From assembly GCF_009796745.1 (NCBI RefSeq), contig NZ_CP047024.1, positions 806,001-870,000 on the forward strand: DNA of 64,000 nucleotides, read 5' to 3'. Under the pieces are notes generated by a model. It made no database searches, was not told the origin of the DNA, and saw only the letters and a list, made by a program, of their open reading frames with translations. A program made the translations under genes and the position numbers. Positions 25,204 through 36,100 of this stretch are shown here, piece by piece (the first letter of the stretch is position 1; each line of letters starts with the position of its first letter). Source of the DNA: Paraglaciecola sp. L1A13 (lineage in GTDB: Bacteria > Pseudomonadota > Gammaproteobacteria > Enterobacterales > Alteromonadaceae).

Positions 25204-25629
25204 TTATTTGCTAATAGGAAGACTGGCGCCTTGCCAAGCGTTCATTCCACCTTTAAGAACGGTTACCTGCTCAAAACCTTCCTTAAGCATTTGGTTGGCA
25301 GTACGTTTACATGTCATTCCCATTGCACACACAACAATAATGGGTTTGTCTTTTTGATTTTCAAGGCTAGTAAAATCGCCCTTCGTCACGTATTCGGGCT
25401 TTATTTGTTTAGCACCTAAAATATGACCCTTCTTAAATTCGGCCACAGGGCGGATATCTAGCACCATGGCATCATTTTTATTCATTAAAAGTGTTGCTTC
25501 GTGGGTACTAAGCTCTTTTAGTTTCGAAAATGAACTCGCAACCGTGGTGTATAGTAGTGATAATAATAAAGCGACGAATAAACCCGCTAAAATGTAGTGA
25601 TTTGTAGCAAATTCAATCACTTGATCCAT
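25204..25629 (-). CDS. Membrane-anchored rhodanese-like protein (YibN-like)
   Basis: 141-aa protein with an N-terminal membrane helix (about residues 8-30) and one rhodanese domain. The active-site loop is CAMGMTCKR, with the nucleophile expected at the first Cys. It may handle sulfane sulfur at the membrane; in E. coli the same position upstream of grxC is held by yibN. ATG 25629 chosen since GAGG lies 10 nt upstream and the protein then opens with the membrane segment; an in-frame ATG at 25653 is less likely. First gene of the grxC-secB-gpsA operon. Confidence 0.87.
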   Translation of the reverse strand: MDQVIEFATNHYILAGLFVALLLSLLYTTVASSFSKLKELSTHEATLLMNKNDAMVLDIRPVAEFKKGHILGAKQIKPEYVTKGDFTSLENQKDKPIIVVCAMGMTCKRTANQMLKEGFEQVTVLKGGMNAWQGASLPISK

Positions 25630-25905
25630 AAATATTGCGCCTCTTTGATACATTCAAGGTAAAAAAATGAGTGCAAAGTATATAGAAGTTACGGCCTAAA
25701 ACCAGTGGCATAGCCGTGTCTTGGCCTAACTAATAAAATAAGCTTTTGTAAACGGAGGGTTTTTTCCTCTAATTGCCCGTGACGAGCAAAGATACACAGG
25801 ATAATATGACCGATGTGATGGTAAACTGTTTACGTTTACTTTGTATTTAACCGTTTTAACCCCACGTTACTTTTTTAAACTAATTTCCAGCGGAGACAGA
25901 CAATC

Positions 25906-27441
25906 ATGAGCCAAGGCAAAAAAACGTTAGCCCTAATTATTATGGATGGGTGGGGACATCGAGAAGATACTGCTAATAACGCCATTGCCCACGCAAACAC
26001 ACCTGTACTTGACCGCTTAACTAAAGAAACCACCAATACGCTGATCTCTGCATCTGGTATGGACGTAGGTCTTCCAGGTGGGCAAATGGGTAACTCCGAA
26101 GTGGGCCATGTAAATTTGGGTGCTGGTCGAGTGGTATATCAAGATTTTACTCGCGTGACTAAAGCCATTGAAGATGGTGATTTCTTTGAGAATGAAGTAT
26201 TAGTTAGCAATGTTGATAAAGCTGTTGAACAGGGTAAAGCCGTTCATATCATGGGCTTGTTGTCACCAGGTGGCGTGCATAGCCACCAAGATCACATTTT
26301 CGCAATGATCAAACTAGCCGTTAAGCGCGGCGCGAAAAAAGTCTACTTACACGCATTTTTAGATGGCCGTGACACGCCTCCTCGCAGTGCTAAAGCATCG
26401 TTAGAAGCCGCAGACAATGTATTTGCAGAGCTGGGAGTGGGGAAAACCGCCACATTGATCGGCCGATACTACGCCATGGATCGTGACTCTCGTTGGGACC
26501 GCGTCGAAAAAGCATACAAGGTGATTGCCAAAGGTGAAGGCGCATTTAATGTAGCGAGTGCGGTTGAAGGGTTAGAGAATTCTTATGCCCGTGAAGAAAA
26601 CGACGAATTTATGCAACCTACCGTAATTGGCGAGGCTGTGCCAATTGAAGCTGGCGATACCTTGCTCTTTATGAATTTTAGAGCTGATCGCGCTCGGGAA
26701 ATCAGTCGTCCTTTCGTGGAAGCCGATTTTAATGATTTTGACAAAGGCAAACATATTGATTTAGGAGCATTTGTTATGCTCACTCGATATGCTGAAAGCA
26801 TTGATGCCCCCGCTGCTTATCCGCCTGTACCGTTGGTTAATGTTATGGGGGAGTGGTTAGCGAGTCACGGTAAAACACAGTTGCGTATCTCAGAAACTGA
26901 GAAATTTGCTCACGTGACGTTTTTCTATAGTGGCGGTAAAGAAGATTTGTATGAAGGCGAAGAGCGTATTTTGATACCCTCTCCAAAAGTTGCAACCTAT
27001 GATCTACAGCCTGAAATGAATTCGAAGGAATTGACCGACAAATTAGTCGCGGCAATTGAATCGGGTAAATTTGATGCGATTATCTGTAATTACCCAAATG
27101 GTGACATGGTAGGTCACACAGGCAATTTCGATGCAGCAGTTAAAGCGTGTGAAGCTGTTGATACCTGCATTGGTCGTGTCGTTGAAGCTATTAAAAAAGT
27201 CGGTGGGGATTGCTTGATTACGGCTGATCATGGCAACGCTGAAAAAATGGCTGATGAAAGCACGGGTCAAGCCCACACGGCACATACGAGCGAGTTAGTG
27301 CCGTTCTGGCATGTGGGTCAAAAGACCACTGCGCGTTCAGGTGGTACACTAAGTGATGTAGCACCAACCATGCTGCATTTGATGGGTATGGAGCAGCCAC
27401 CAGAAATGACTGGAACGCCCATTGTAACTTTGGTTAAGTAG
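25906..27441 (+). CDS. gpmI: 2,3-bisphosphoglycerate-independent phosphoglycerate mutase
   Basis: 511-aa glycolytic enzyme interconverting 3- and 2-phosphoglycerate, needing two Mn ions. Asp14 in IMDGWG and nucleophile Ser64 in GNSEVGH are visible, as are [11 protein letters not shown] near 148, [12 protein letters not shown] near 185, and metal ligands in [13 protein letters not shown] near 397, TADHGNAE near 440 and [10 protein letters not shown] near 458. Length equals the family norm. Divergent from the yibN operon and 5 nt upstream of envC, as in E. coli. Confidence 0.97.
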   Translation: MSQGKKTLALIIMDGWGHREDTANNAIAHANTPVLDRLTKETTNTLISASGMDVGLPGGQMGNSEVGHVNLGAGRVVYQDFTRVTKAIEDGDFFENEVLVSNVDKAVEQGKAVHIMGLLSPGGVHSHQDHIFAMIKLAVKRGAKKVYLHAFLDGRDTPPRSAKASLEAADNVFAELGVGKTATLIGRYYAMDRDSRWDRVEKAYKVIAKGEGAFNVASAVEGLENSYAREENDEFMQPTVIGEAVPIEAGDTLLFMNFRADRAREISRPFVEADFNDFDKGKHIDLGAFVMLTRYAESIDAPAAYPPVPLVNVMGEWLASHGKTQLRISETEKFAHVTFFYSGGKEDLYEGEERILIPSPKVATYDLQPEMNSKELTDKLVAAIESGKFDAIICNYPNGDMVGHTGNFDAAVKACEAVDTCIGRVVEAIKKVGGDCLITADHGNAEKMADESTGQAHTAHTSELVPFWHVGQKTTARSGGTLSDVAPTMLHLMGMEQPPEMTGTPIVTLVK

Positions 27442-27446
27442 CTCTT

Positions 27447-28595
27447 TTGCTTCCATTGTTGTTATGGTTTAAGAACAAAAAAGCACCATTGCTATGGTGC
27501 TTTTTGTTTGTCTGTTTTTTACCATTTCACGCCCTTGGACAATCAAAAGACGAGTTACAGGCACTACAAAAACAAATTAAGCAAAAACAACAGCAGGTTG
27601 CCAGGCAGTTAGTTAAAGCCAAGCAGTTGCAAAACGAATTAAAACAAAGCGAACTTAAAATCGCCTCGGCAGCTAAAGCACTTAATAAAACTGAGCAAGC
27701 ATTAAAAGCAAATCAACAAGATCAGCAAACGCTCAAAAAACGTCAGGGTGAAATTCAGCGTAAATTAGCCCAGCAGCAAGATACCTTAGCCAAACAAATT
27801 CGTAGTGCGTTTATGACTGGTAATTACGATTATGCCAAAATGCTGCTAAATCAAGAAAATGCAGCAAAGTTTGAGCGTACTATCACTTATTACGAATATC
27901 TCAACAAAGCCAGACGTGAAATTATCGATGAATTTCGCCAATTAGGTGACGAGTTAGTTCAGGTTAATTTAACCTTGGTTGAAAAACAGGATAGTCTACA
28001 AAATTTGCTCGATCGCCAGCAAGCTCAACAAGCGACATTAACTCAAGGCCTGCGCAACCGAGAGCAAACCTTGACTAAGCTGCAATCCGCTATCGAAACC
28101 GATGCCGCTAAAATTGAAGAGCTGCAAGCAAACGAACAGAATTTACGTAAAGCAATTACCCAAGCCGAACGTTTAGCGGCCCAAAAACCTACCACCTTCG
28201 ACGGGTTGGCTAAATTAAAAGGTAAGTTACTTAGGCCGGCTCAGGGACAAGTACGCAAATTGTTTGGTACCAAGCGTCAAGGACAAGTGCGCTGGAAAGG
28301 GATAATTGTTGATGCTAATGCGGGCAACAATGTGGTGGCGATTCATCATGGTAAGGTCTTGTACGCAGATTGGTTGCGTGGGTTTGGATTAGTTATCGTT
28401 GTCGACCACGGAAAGGGCTATATGAGTCTATACGGGCACAATCAGGCCTTACTGCACCAAACGGGCGATACGGTATCGGCAGGAGAACCTATTGCTCTCG
28501 TAGGACAAAGTGGTGGTCAATCATCACCGAATTTATATTTTGAAATCCGTTATAAGGGCGATCCGATCAATCCGACACAGTGGCTAAAATTATAA
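27447..28595 (+). CDS. envC: Murein hydrolase activator EnvC
   Basis: 382-aa periplasmic divisome protein that activates amidases AmiA/AmiB at septation. Signal peptide about 1-32, a long Gln/Lys-rich coiled coil about 33-250, and a degenerate LytM/M23 domain about 258-382. Catalytic His residues are lost (WKGIIVDAN and LYFEIRY where active peptidases have His), as expected for an activator rather than an enzyme. The start is uncertain: the only in-frame options are TTG codons (27447 and shortly after), with no clear ribosome site, so translation may be coupled to gpmI, 5 nt upstream. Confidence 0.9.
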   Translation: MLPLLLWFKNKKAPLLWCFLFVCFLPFHALGQSKDELQALQKQIKQKQQQVARQLVKAKQLQNELKQSELKIASAAKALNKTEQALKANQQDQQTLKKRQGEIQRKLAQQQDTLAKQIRSAFMTGNYDYAKMLLNQENAAKFERTITYYEYLNKARREIIDEFRQLGDELVQVNLTLVEKQDSLQNLLDRQQAQQATLTQGLRNREQTLTKLQSAIETDAAKIEELQANEQNLRKAITQAERLAAQKPTTFDGLAKLKGKLLRPAQGQVRKLFGTKRQGQVRWKGIIVDANAGNNVVAIHHGKVLYADWLRGFGLVIVVDHGKGYMSLYGHNQALLHQTGDTVSAGEPIALVGQSGGQSSPNLYFEIRYKGDPINPTQWLKL

Positions 28596-28608
28596 TGGCT
28601 AACCACAA

Positions 28609-29379
28609 ATGATGGTGCGTTTTTCGTTAGGCATTTTTAGTCTGGCGGTGGCGCTATTATGGGCACCTGCAATGCCAGTGAAGAGTGCACAAATCGCCAT
28701 TATAATTGACGACGTTGGTAATAATCGCCTTCGCGATGCTGCCGCTTTCGCGCTACCTAAAAATGTTGCTGTGTCAATTTTGCCCCATAAAAGTATGAGC
28801 CAAAAATATGCCGTTTTGGCCCAAGAGCAACAACGAGAATTTTTATTGCATATGCCTATGGAATCTATGGCTGGGATAAAGCAAGAGCCGAATGTGTTAT
28901 TGGCGAGTATGAATGACAAAACCATAGTGCAAACCCTCAATGCGGCGTTTGCCAGCGTGCCTAACGCCTTAGGTATGAATAATCATATGGGTAGCCGGTT
29001 GACGCAACTTGAACATCCTATGCGCACGACCATGAACTATCTGTATAAACATGGATTAGTATTTATTGACAGTCGTACAACTGTTCTTACACAAGCTGAA
29101 ACTATTGCCAAGCAACGTCACGTGCCCACCATGCGTCGGCACGTGTTTTTAGATAATGATTTAGCGGTCGAAAAAATTGATCGTCAATTTAATCTTTTAC
29201 TGAGAAAAGCGCGCAAATACGGGCGTTCGTTAGCCATTGGTCATCCTCATCGTCAGACCATTGCATATTTGCAGCAACGGCTGCCGAAATTAGCAGACGA
29301 CAATGTACAGCTTATCTCCCTCAGTGCTATGTTATTGCTACAAGGTGATAACGCACAGAAGAGCGTGATAACCGAATAA
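28609..29379 (+). CDS. Divergent polysaccharide deacetylase family protein (YibQ-like)
   Basis: 256-aa exported protein with a signal peptide (about 1-26) and one divergent polysaccharide deacetylase (DUF610) domain. IIIDDVGNN near residue 31, LLHMPMES near 79, NNHMGSR near 122 and GHPHRQT near 213 match the family. It follows envC by 13 nt in the gpmI-envC-yibQ order found in E. coli. The enzymatic activity of this branch is not settled. Confidence 0.87.
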   Translation: MMVRFSLGIFSLAVALLWAPAMPVKSAQIAIIIDDVGNNRLRDAAAFALPKNVAVSILPHKSMSQKYAVLAQEQQREFLLHMPMESMAGIKQEPNVLLASMNDKTIVQTLNAAFASVPNALGMNNHMGSRLTQLEHPMRTTMNYLYKHGLVFIDSRTTVLTQAETIAKQRHVPTMRRHVFLDNDLAVEKIDRQFNLLLRKARKYGRSLAIGHPHRQTIAYLQQRLPKLADDNVQLISLSAMLLLQGDNAQKSVITE

Positions 29380-29416
29380 TTCATTTTGTATTAATCAATT
29401 TTTTAGGAACTTGCCA

Positions 29417-30361
29417 ATGGCTGCTGCAAACTTACTTGCTCTAATTGATGACATTGCCACTATTCTCGACGACGTGGCGATCTTATCGAAAGTTGCGGCC
29501 AAGAAAACCGCTGGTGTATTGGGAGACGATCTTGCCTTAAATGCGGAACAGGTGTCAGGCGTAAAAGCTGAACGTGAACTACCCGTGGTGTGGGCAGTGG
29601 CCAAAGGCTCATTCCTGAATAAGCTTATTTTAGTACCTTCAGCATTACTTATTAGTGCGTTTCTGCCTTGGCTGATTACCGTTTTATTGGTTATTGGTGG
29701 TCTCTATTTATGTTTCGAAGGCTTTGAAAAGGTCGCTCACAAATGGTTGCACAGCAAGGATGAACTTGATGTAGAGCACCAAGCTAAGTTGAGTGCGTTG
29801 GCTGACCCTAAAATTGATTTAGTGGCCTTGGAAAAAGACAAAATAAAAGGTGCTATTAGAACCGACTTTATTCTATCAGCAGAAATCGTGGTGATCGTAT
29901 TAGGCACTGTACAGACTGAACCCTTAAGTACACAGATTGTGGTGGTGTCGCTGTTGGCCATAGCCATTACGATTGGGGTGTATGGTTTAGTTGCTGGTAT
30001 TGTAAAGCTTGATGATGCGGGTTTGTATATGCTACGTAAATCGGTCTCTGGTTCCTTTAACGCCATTCAGCGGTTTATTGGTCGCAGCCTGCTCATCATT
30101 GCACCTTTGTTAATGAAAAGCCTTGCCATTATAGGAACGGTAGCCATGTTCTTAGTGGGTGGCGGCATCATAGTACATAGCGTACCGGTTATTCATCACC
30201 TCGTCGCCAACGTGCTAGCGTCATTCTCTGGCTTAGGGAGCATAATTAATTCTGCCTTACCTGTGGTGGCTGACGGTGTAATAGGGATTACAGCCGGAGG
30301 GCTGGTGTTAGTAGTTGTTTCACTAGCGAGTAAATTACTACGCACCTTTCGCAGTAAATAA
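29417..30361 (+). CDS. yedI: DUF808 family membrane protein (YedI-like)
   Basis: 314-aa inner-membrane protein with several hydrophobic segments (about 60-95, 150-200 and 225-310). The opening, with DDIATILDDVAILSKVAAKK near residues 8-27 then TAGVLGDDLALNA, is nearly the same as E. coli YedI. Family function is unknown. ATG 29417 chosen because AGGA lies 8 nt upstream and it matches the family start; a TTG two codons earlier is not needed. 37 nt downstream of the yibQ-like gene, perhaps in the same transcript. Confidence 0.88.
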   Translation: MAAANLLALIDDIATILDDVAILSKVAAKKTAGVLGDDLALNAEQVSGVKAERELPVVWAVAKGSFLNKLILVPSALLISAFLPWLITVLLVIGGLYLCFEGFEKVAHKWLHSKDELDVEHQAKLSALADPKIDLVALEKDKIKGAIRTDFILSAEIVVIVLGTVQTEPLSTQIVVVSLLAIAITIGVYGLVAGIVKLDDAGLYMLRKSVSGSFNAIQRFIGRSLLIIAPLLMKSLAIIGTVAMFLVGGGIIVHSVPVIHHLVANVLASFSGLGSIINSALPVVADGVIGITAGGLVLVVVSLASKLLRTFRSK

Positions 30362-30383
30362 ATCACCGCTATTTATACAATTC

Positions 30384-30405
30384 AAGGGGATTGTGTCGTC
30401 CCCTT
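30384..30405. repeat. Hairpin after the yedI-like gene
   Basis: AAGGGGA (30384-30390), 8-nt loop, TCCCCTT (30399-30405). Stem is perfect but no T-run follows on either strand, so terminator activity is doubtful. The remaining 265 bp to the chaB-like gene show nothing recognisable. Confidence 0.45.
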
Positions 30406-30670
30406 AAATATGCCAAATAAGTCATGTCGCTAGCCTTTCTTTTATTCAGAGACAGGCCCAGTACAGCACTTACGTTAATCACTATCTTAATTAAATTACC
30501 GTCATTCATAGCGCAGGTTTACACATTTCCTGACGGCACATATTTTTGCGGCTCATTATTTCAGTGTGGAATCCTTTTTGCTTACTAATTTGACTAAACC
30601 ATCTTTTAAAGCAGATGTTTAAAACAGCCAGCAAATGTACGATACCACTTATCAAGTGAAGGGGATAAAC

Positions 30671-30901
30671 ATGCCATATAATTCTCACAAAGACTTACCT
30701 AACAGCGTTCAAAATGCATTACCGCCAAAAGCGCAAAGTATCTATCTTGCCGCTTTTAATAGTGCTTGGGATGAGTATAAAGATCCCGAGGACCGCCGGG
30801 GCCATCAAAGCCGAGAAGAGGTGGCGCACAAGGTTGCCTGGTCTGCTGTCAAACAAAAATATAAAAAAAATGACAATGGCATGTGGTGTGAAAATGTATA
30901 A
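30671..30901 (+). CDS. ChaB family protein
   Basis: 76-aa protein of the ChaB family: DLPNSVQNALPPKAQSIYLA at residues 8-27 and FNSAWDEY near 28-35 are the family core. E. coli ChaB is annotated as a cation-transport regulator, but evidence is thin. ATG 30671 is preceded by AAGGGG 7 nt upstream; an earlier frame start at 30635 is not supported. It stands alone. Some ChaB proteins carry DNA-repair-like or Ku-associated roles in other bacteria, not testable here. Confidence 0.86.
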   Translation: MPYNSHKDLPNSVQNALPPKAQSIYLAAFNSAWDEYKDPEDRRGHQSREEVAHKVAWSAVKQKYKKNDNGMWCENV

Positions 30902-31072
30902 GAGTGGGTTGATTTACAGAGGTTCGATGGGATAACCAGCGGTATTGGGCCTTTATTACTGGTGTTTATATCTGGGACTAATGATAGCTTATTGTTAATT
31001 TTGATGATTTGTCACATTAGTATGATATATCCTAAATGCAATAATTGACTCTTATCCTAAAACAGGTTTTTA

Positions 31073-32332
31073 ATGAACAAAATCAATCAATTCTTACTAG
31101 CAAGTGCCGTGAGTGCCTTACTAGTGCAGACTGCCTTTGCAGATATTCGTGTAACAAAGCCTAAAAAAGTGGGCATGTCTGAAGCTCGTCTTGAGCGGAT
31201 CGAACCGGCAATGCAGGCGTTCGTCGATCAACAAAAGTTAGCCGGCACCGTTACCTTAGTGGCTCGCAAAGGTAAAGTAGTACATGTTGAAGCCGTTGGT
31301 TATCGCGATCGTGAAGCGAAAACCCCTATGACCGAAGACACAATATTTCGCATTTACTCAATGACCAAGCCAATTACAGCAGTAGCTGCGCTAACCTTGT
31401 GGGAACAAGGTAAATTCCAGATGAACGATCCCGTGAGTAAATACTTGCCTGAGTTGGCAAACCTAAAGGTATATGCTGGAATGGACGGCGAGAAAATGAT
31501 CCTTGAAGACACCAACAAGGTCATGACGATTAAGCAGCTTTTTACCCATTCTGCTGGTTTTAGTTACGGCTTTAGCCAAAGCCCAGTGGATAAATTGTAT
31601 CAACAGTCGGCACTTTTTTCGGGTAAAACCAAGCGTGAAGACTTATTAACAGAAGTAGCTAAGTTACCATTAAATCATCAGCCCGGAACGAAATGGCATT
31701 ACAGTATCGGCACCGATATTATTGGTGTATTAGTTGAACGTTTATCTGGCCAAACATTAGGTGAGTACTTTACGCAGCATATTTTTAATCCTCTGAAAAT
31801 GAATGACACCGGCTTTTATGTACCAGAGGATAAAAAAGACCGCTTAGCGCAAATCTATGTGATTAACCAGCAAGGCCAAACAGTCCCGATGGAAAACGAA
31901 CCTTTGGGCGATTATTTGTCTGCGCCTGAAATTGAATCAGGGGGTGGTGGCTTAGTTTCTACCATTGAAGACTATTATACCTTTACGCAAATGTTATTAA
32001 ATGACGGTGAATATAAAGGCCAACGTATTCTTGGGCGCAAAACCGTTGAATATATGCGTACCAATCATTTGCCAGCTAGTTTAATCCCTTTTGAACCTTC
32101 TTCTACTGGCGAAGGTTACGGCTTAGCGATGTCTGTTACCGTTGATGAGCAGGGTGCAAATACTATGGGTTCAAAAGGTGATTATGGATGGGCAGGAGCG
32201 GCATCAACTTACTTTAGGATTGATCCTAAAGAGCAAATGATTGTGATTTCTATGGCTCAGCTTATGCCTTCAAGCTATTTCTCTTATAACAAAGACTTTA
32301 AGAATATCGCTTATCAAGCGCTAGTTGATTAA
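31073..32332 (+). CDS. Exported serine beta-lactamase-family hydrolase (class C/EstB-like)
   Basis: 419-aa periplasmic protein with a signal peptide cut near residue 23 (TAFADI). The penicillin-binding fold shows nucleophile Ser96 and Lys99 in SMTK, Tyr210 in HYSIGTD, and GWAGAASTYFRIDP near 367. Such proteins include esterases, D-amino-acid peptidases and beta-lactamases; class C lactamases usually have YxN, not YSI, so an esterase or peptidase is more likely than resistance. A terminator follows. Promoter upstream is AT-rich but not fixed. Confidence 0.9.
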   Translation: MNKINQFLLASAVSALLVQTAFADIRVTKPKKVGMSEARLERIEPAMQAFVDQQKLAGTVTLVARKGKVVHVEAVGYRDREAKTPMTEDTIFRIYSMTKPITAVAALTLWEQGKFQMNDPVSKYLPELANLKVYAGMDGEKMILEDTNKVMTIKQLFTHSAGFSYGFSQSPVDKLYQQSALFSGKTKREDLLTEVAKLPLNHQPGTKWHYSIGTDIIGVLVERLSGQTLGEYFTQHIFNPLKMNDTGFYVPEDKKDRLAQIYVINQQGQTVPMENEPLGDYLSAPEIESGGGGLVSTIEDYYTFTQMLLNDGEYKGQRILGRKTVEYMRTNHLPASLIPFEPSSTGEGYGLAMSVTVDEQGANTMGSKGDYGWAGAASTYFRIDPKEQMIVISMAQLMPSSYFSYNKDFKNIAYQALVD

Positions 32333-32353
32333 TTAATACGTCAGGTATAAACC

Positions 32354-32383
32354 AAAGCTACTGCATAAAAACAGTGGCTTTTT
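32354..32383 (+). terminator. Terminator after the beta-lactamase-family gene
   Basis: AAAGCTACTG (32354-32363), 8-nt loop, CAGTGGCTTT (32372-32381) with one G-U/T-G pair, then TTTCG. Confidence 0.75.
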
Positions 32384-32845
32384 CGTTTCTGTGGCCCATG
32401 CCGATATGTGTGCATATATTTAAGATACGTTATTAACGTAAACCATGTTCTGATGCACTAGCCGATGTTATTTGCTCTCTTGCCTAGGAAAAGTGTGTAT
32501 ATTTTGTACTTAGGCATCCCAAAATTACCTGCTAGCACGGCGGTGTCAATGATCATTGAGGTGTATGAAGCTACAATAGATGTCAAATGTGGTATTGATA
32601 TCGTTCGTATACATCCCTATGTAACATCCAGTATGGGGCACGATCACGATTAGCTAACCATGCCCTTATCGCAGTGAATATACTCAGCAGGCTTAGTTAT
32701 TGCACAGGCTCGGTTATTGCAACTCGGTTATTGCAATAGTTACTTAAGTGGTTATTAAAGTAGTTATTGCCGATAATGATCACCAGACACGTTAGGGTAA
32801 ATAAGAAAACGTGAAATAAAGATTAATCACTAAAAAGGCAGCAGC
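32384..32845. other. Intergenic region with short degenerate repeats
   Basis: About 460 bp without a convincing gene. A 62-codon frame at 32465-32653 has no ribosome site and no recognisable family. The notable content is the GTTATT repeat cluster annotated separately. Confidence 0.5.
32696..32774. repeat. Cluster of six GTTATT-type short repeats
   Basis: GTTATTGC-like units begin at 32696, 32713, 32727, 32739, 32751 and 32763; the last four steps are exactly 12 bp. Units 1-3 and 6 start GTTATTGC, unit 4 is GTTACTTAAGTG, unit 5 GTTATTAAAGTA. Located 70 bp upstream of the DUF3081-like gene. Confidence 0.7.
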
Positions 32846-33103
32846 ATGAAAAATGACATAGATAGCAAATTTATACTGTCGGTATTCGAGAAAATCCGTG
32901 AAAAAGGAGAGCGTAAAGGAGAAGGCTATTTACTCGGTGGCGTGACTGCATTTAGTGATTTTGATGGCTATACCATTTTTATGGAAGACCAATTAGTCAA
33001 ACTTCGTTTTGGGTTTCATAATCAATACCATTTTGATTATGAAAAAGATGAGCATATGGCTCAGTTTGAGAAGAAATTAAAGGCCATTGCCAAAGACTAT
33101 TGA
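32846..33103 (+). CDS. DUF3081-like small protein
   Basis: 85-aa acidic soluble protein. The pattern ILSVFEKIREKG, then YLLGGVTAFSDFDGYTIFME near residues 28-47, matches my memory of DUF3081, a gammaproteobacterial family of unknown function. AAGGCAG lies about 6 nt before the ATG. It stands alone upstream of the convergent histidine kinase gene. Confidence 0.75.
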   Translation: MKNDIDSKFILSVFEKIREKGERKGEGYLLGGVTAFSDFDGYTIFMEDQLVKLRFGFHNQYHFDYEKDEHMAQFEKKLKAIAKDY

Positions 33104-33150
33104 TCCCTTTGGAATGGAATAGGCCAACGCTACGATGGTATTGGCCAAAT

Positions 33151-36100
33151 CTACGATCGAAGCCATTGGTGCAATTCAGCTCTTAGGTCAGCTAATACTA
33201 TCGGTTTAGACAGATATGCATTCATACCAGCGGCCAAGCAAGCTTCTCGATCACCCTTCATCGCGTTAGCTGTAAGCGCAATAATCGGTATTGTAGAGGC
33301 ATAATTCTCATGCATGTTTTTACGAATAATCTGACTTGCTTGATACCCATCCATTATCGGCATTTGGCAATCCATTAAAATGGTATCAAATGCTTTATCG
33401 GCTTGTTCTAGGGTATGTATCGCTTCTTGACCATTCTCAGCCACTTCAAACGTGCAATTCAATTTCTTAAGCATCTCGATAACCACTTGTTGATTTATAA
33501 AGTTATCTTCCACTAACAAAATATGCGGCACTTGCTGATATTTGTTAAGCAACCTGACTGTAGGCTCGGCAATAATGGGCTTAGACGTTGATTGAGTGTC
33601 TAGTGCGCTGTTGAAGGCGTCATGCAACGTTGCGGGCTTAATGGGTTTCGCAATATAACTTACTGCACCGGTTAGCTGACTAGAAGTACCCGCCTCAAGC
33701 CAGTCATGAGGTGTCATTAATATAATGTGCAGCTTCTCGAACAAATCATTGCTGCGAATGGCTTTGGTTAGTTCAACACCATTGATGCCTGACAAATTAG
33801 TATCGATTAACGCCACATCTATTGGTGTATCACTTAGGTGTCGATGTCTTAGTATTTTCAAAGCTTGAGATGCATTTTTCGCATGATGCATAATGATATT
33901 TTGCGCCGCTAACCAATTTTGTAAAATACCGTTTAATGTTGTGTTGTCGTGTACAACCAAAACCTGTACAGGTTTTGCAAAATCTGCAAAAAGTGCAGAG
34001 TCGAGGGGAATAACACGAGAGAATGCTTCTAGTTTAATCGTGAACCAGAAGCTAGAACCTTGTTGCCACTTACTTTCAACACCAACTGCACCACCTAATA
34101 ATTCGCTTAGTTGCTTACTAATGGCTAGACCCAACCCGGTACCCCCAAAATGGCGCGTCGTTGAGGAATCCACTTGCATAAACTTAGAGAAGAGTGCTTT
34201 TTGGTTATCTTCGTGAATGCCTATACCGGTATCTACTACGTAAAATTTAAGTTGTTTATCCCTGTGTAAAGTTGCACGTAGTATCACTTCGCCATGGTGG
34301 GTAAATTTAATCGCATTACCAATTAAGTTATTTAAAACCTGACGAATTCGCCCAGGATCGCTTGTTATCCATTGAGGCACATCTGGATGTAAATCAAATA
34401 TTAGCTCAATACCTTTCTGCTGGGCACGACTGGCAAAGGTATCAATGATGTTTCCTAACAGTAAATGCAAATCGAAGCCAATCGCCTCTATGCTTAATTT
34501 ACCGGCTTCTATCTTGGAAAAATCAAGTATGTCGTTGATAAGCAGTAACAGGGATTCACTACTACTGTGCACGAGTTCAGCAAAATGGCGTTGTTTTTTA
34601 GTTAATTCTGTGGACAGCAATAAATCATTCATCCCCACAATCCCATTGATGGGAGTGCGGATTTCATGACTCATATTGGCTAAAAACTCACTTTTAGCAC
34701 GGCTCGCTTCCTTCGCGTGCTCTTCTGCTTTTTTCATTTCAGTAATATCTTGAAATGCACCGCGTAGCATTACAGGTTCACCATGTTGATATTCAGCATA
34801 CCCCACGGCGCGTACCCATATATTGTTGTTTTTAGCCGTGATAAATGGCACCTGCAAATCCCATTTCTGTCCGTTGGCAATAGACTTATTAATGGCATTT
34901 TGCACCATTGGGCGCACATCTTCGGGATAAAAATTCATGGCACTGTCTAAATCGACTTCTGAGCCGATAGGAAGCTCATGGATTCGATATACTTGATCCG
35001 ACCAAATTACTTGGTTGGTACTTAGATTTAGCTCCCAACCGCCAAGTTTGGCCATCTCACCTGTGGTTTTTAATAGGTCTTGCTGACGCTGACGTTCCTT
35101 CTCTAATAGTTTAATTTGACTAATATCTTTGGCAACCAACAGATAGCCGTTCAACTGGCCGTCCTGAGAACGGATGCTAGTTACCGCCACCTCCATTGGT
35201 AGTGGAGTGCCATTTTGGGTTATGAAGGTCCATTGGTTTTCGTCGACTTTGCCTTGTGACGCCCCATCGAAAAAAGCTTCAAGCGGGGAATGATGCGGGT
35301 TAAGACTATCGCGAGCAAACCTCTCAAGTTCGGCTTTCAGCATAAATTGCTGAATATTCCCGTCTCGTTTTAATGCTTTTCGTGCGTAACCGAGTACCGT
35401 TTCAGTTGTTTGATTACAGGTTAAAATGCGCCCTTGGGCGTCACACGACACCATGAGTAAGTGTGCGCTATCGAGCACGGCATTTTTAATACTATTGGCT
35501 TTTAGTAGCTCAAATTCTGCGTTCTTTTGCTCTGTGATATCGCTTTGTATGGCAATAAAACCGCTAAATTTTCCTTTTTGGTATATGGGATGACTATTTA
35601 TTTTTAACCACAATAGTGTGCCATCTTTTCGGTAGTTTAATATCTCGACGTTAAAACGTTCACGCTTTGCAACGGCTTGTCCCATTTGAGCTATGGTTTG
35701 CGGATTAGTTTGCGGACCTTGTAATATGAGTCCTGGATTCTTACCCACTATTTCTTCAAGATAATAGCCTGTAATACGGGTAAACCCGGGGTTAATCCAT
35801 TTCGTTTTGACGTTTTCATCTGTGATAATGACTGCGTTATCGGTTTCGCGTAATACCTTGATAAAAAGCTCATTACTTTGTAAACCGTTTTCTAACCACT
35901 TTTGTTGTTCTTGCTGCTCGCCAATATCGTAATTTACGCCGATTATCTTTAAAACATCAACATCACCATCACCATCGCCATAGCGCACTGGTCTGCCAAA
36001 CGCCCGAATGTGGCGGGTTTCACCTTCAGGGGTTGTAACGCGAAAGGCGATGTCGAGTTTTGTGACATTGTTTAACGCTTGATCTAAGCATGCCAAAACG

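Noticed and set aside
31073..32332. Beta-lactam resistance gene
   Set aside because: The YSI rather than YxN motif and general family features favour an esterase or peptidase; no resistance context.
32465..32653. 62-codon plus-strand frame
   Set aside because: No ribosome site and no family resemblance; probably chance.
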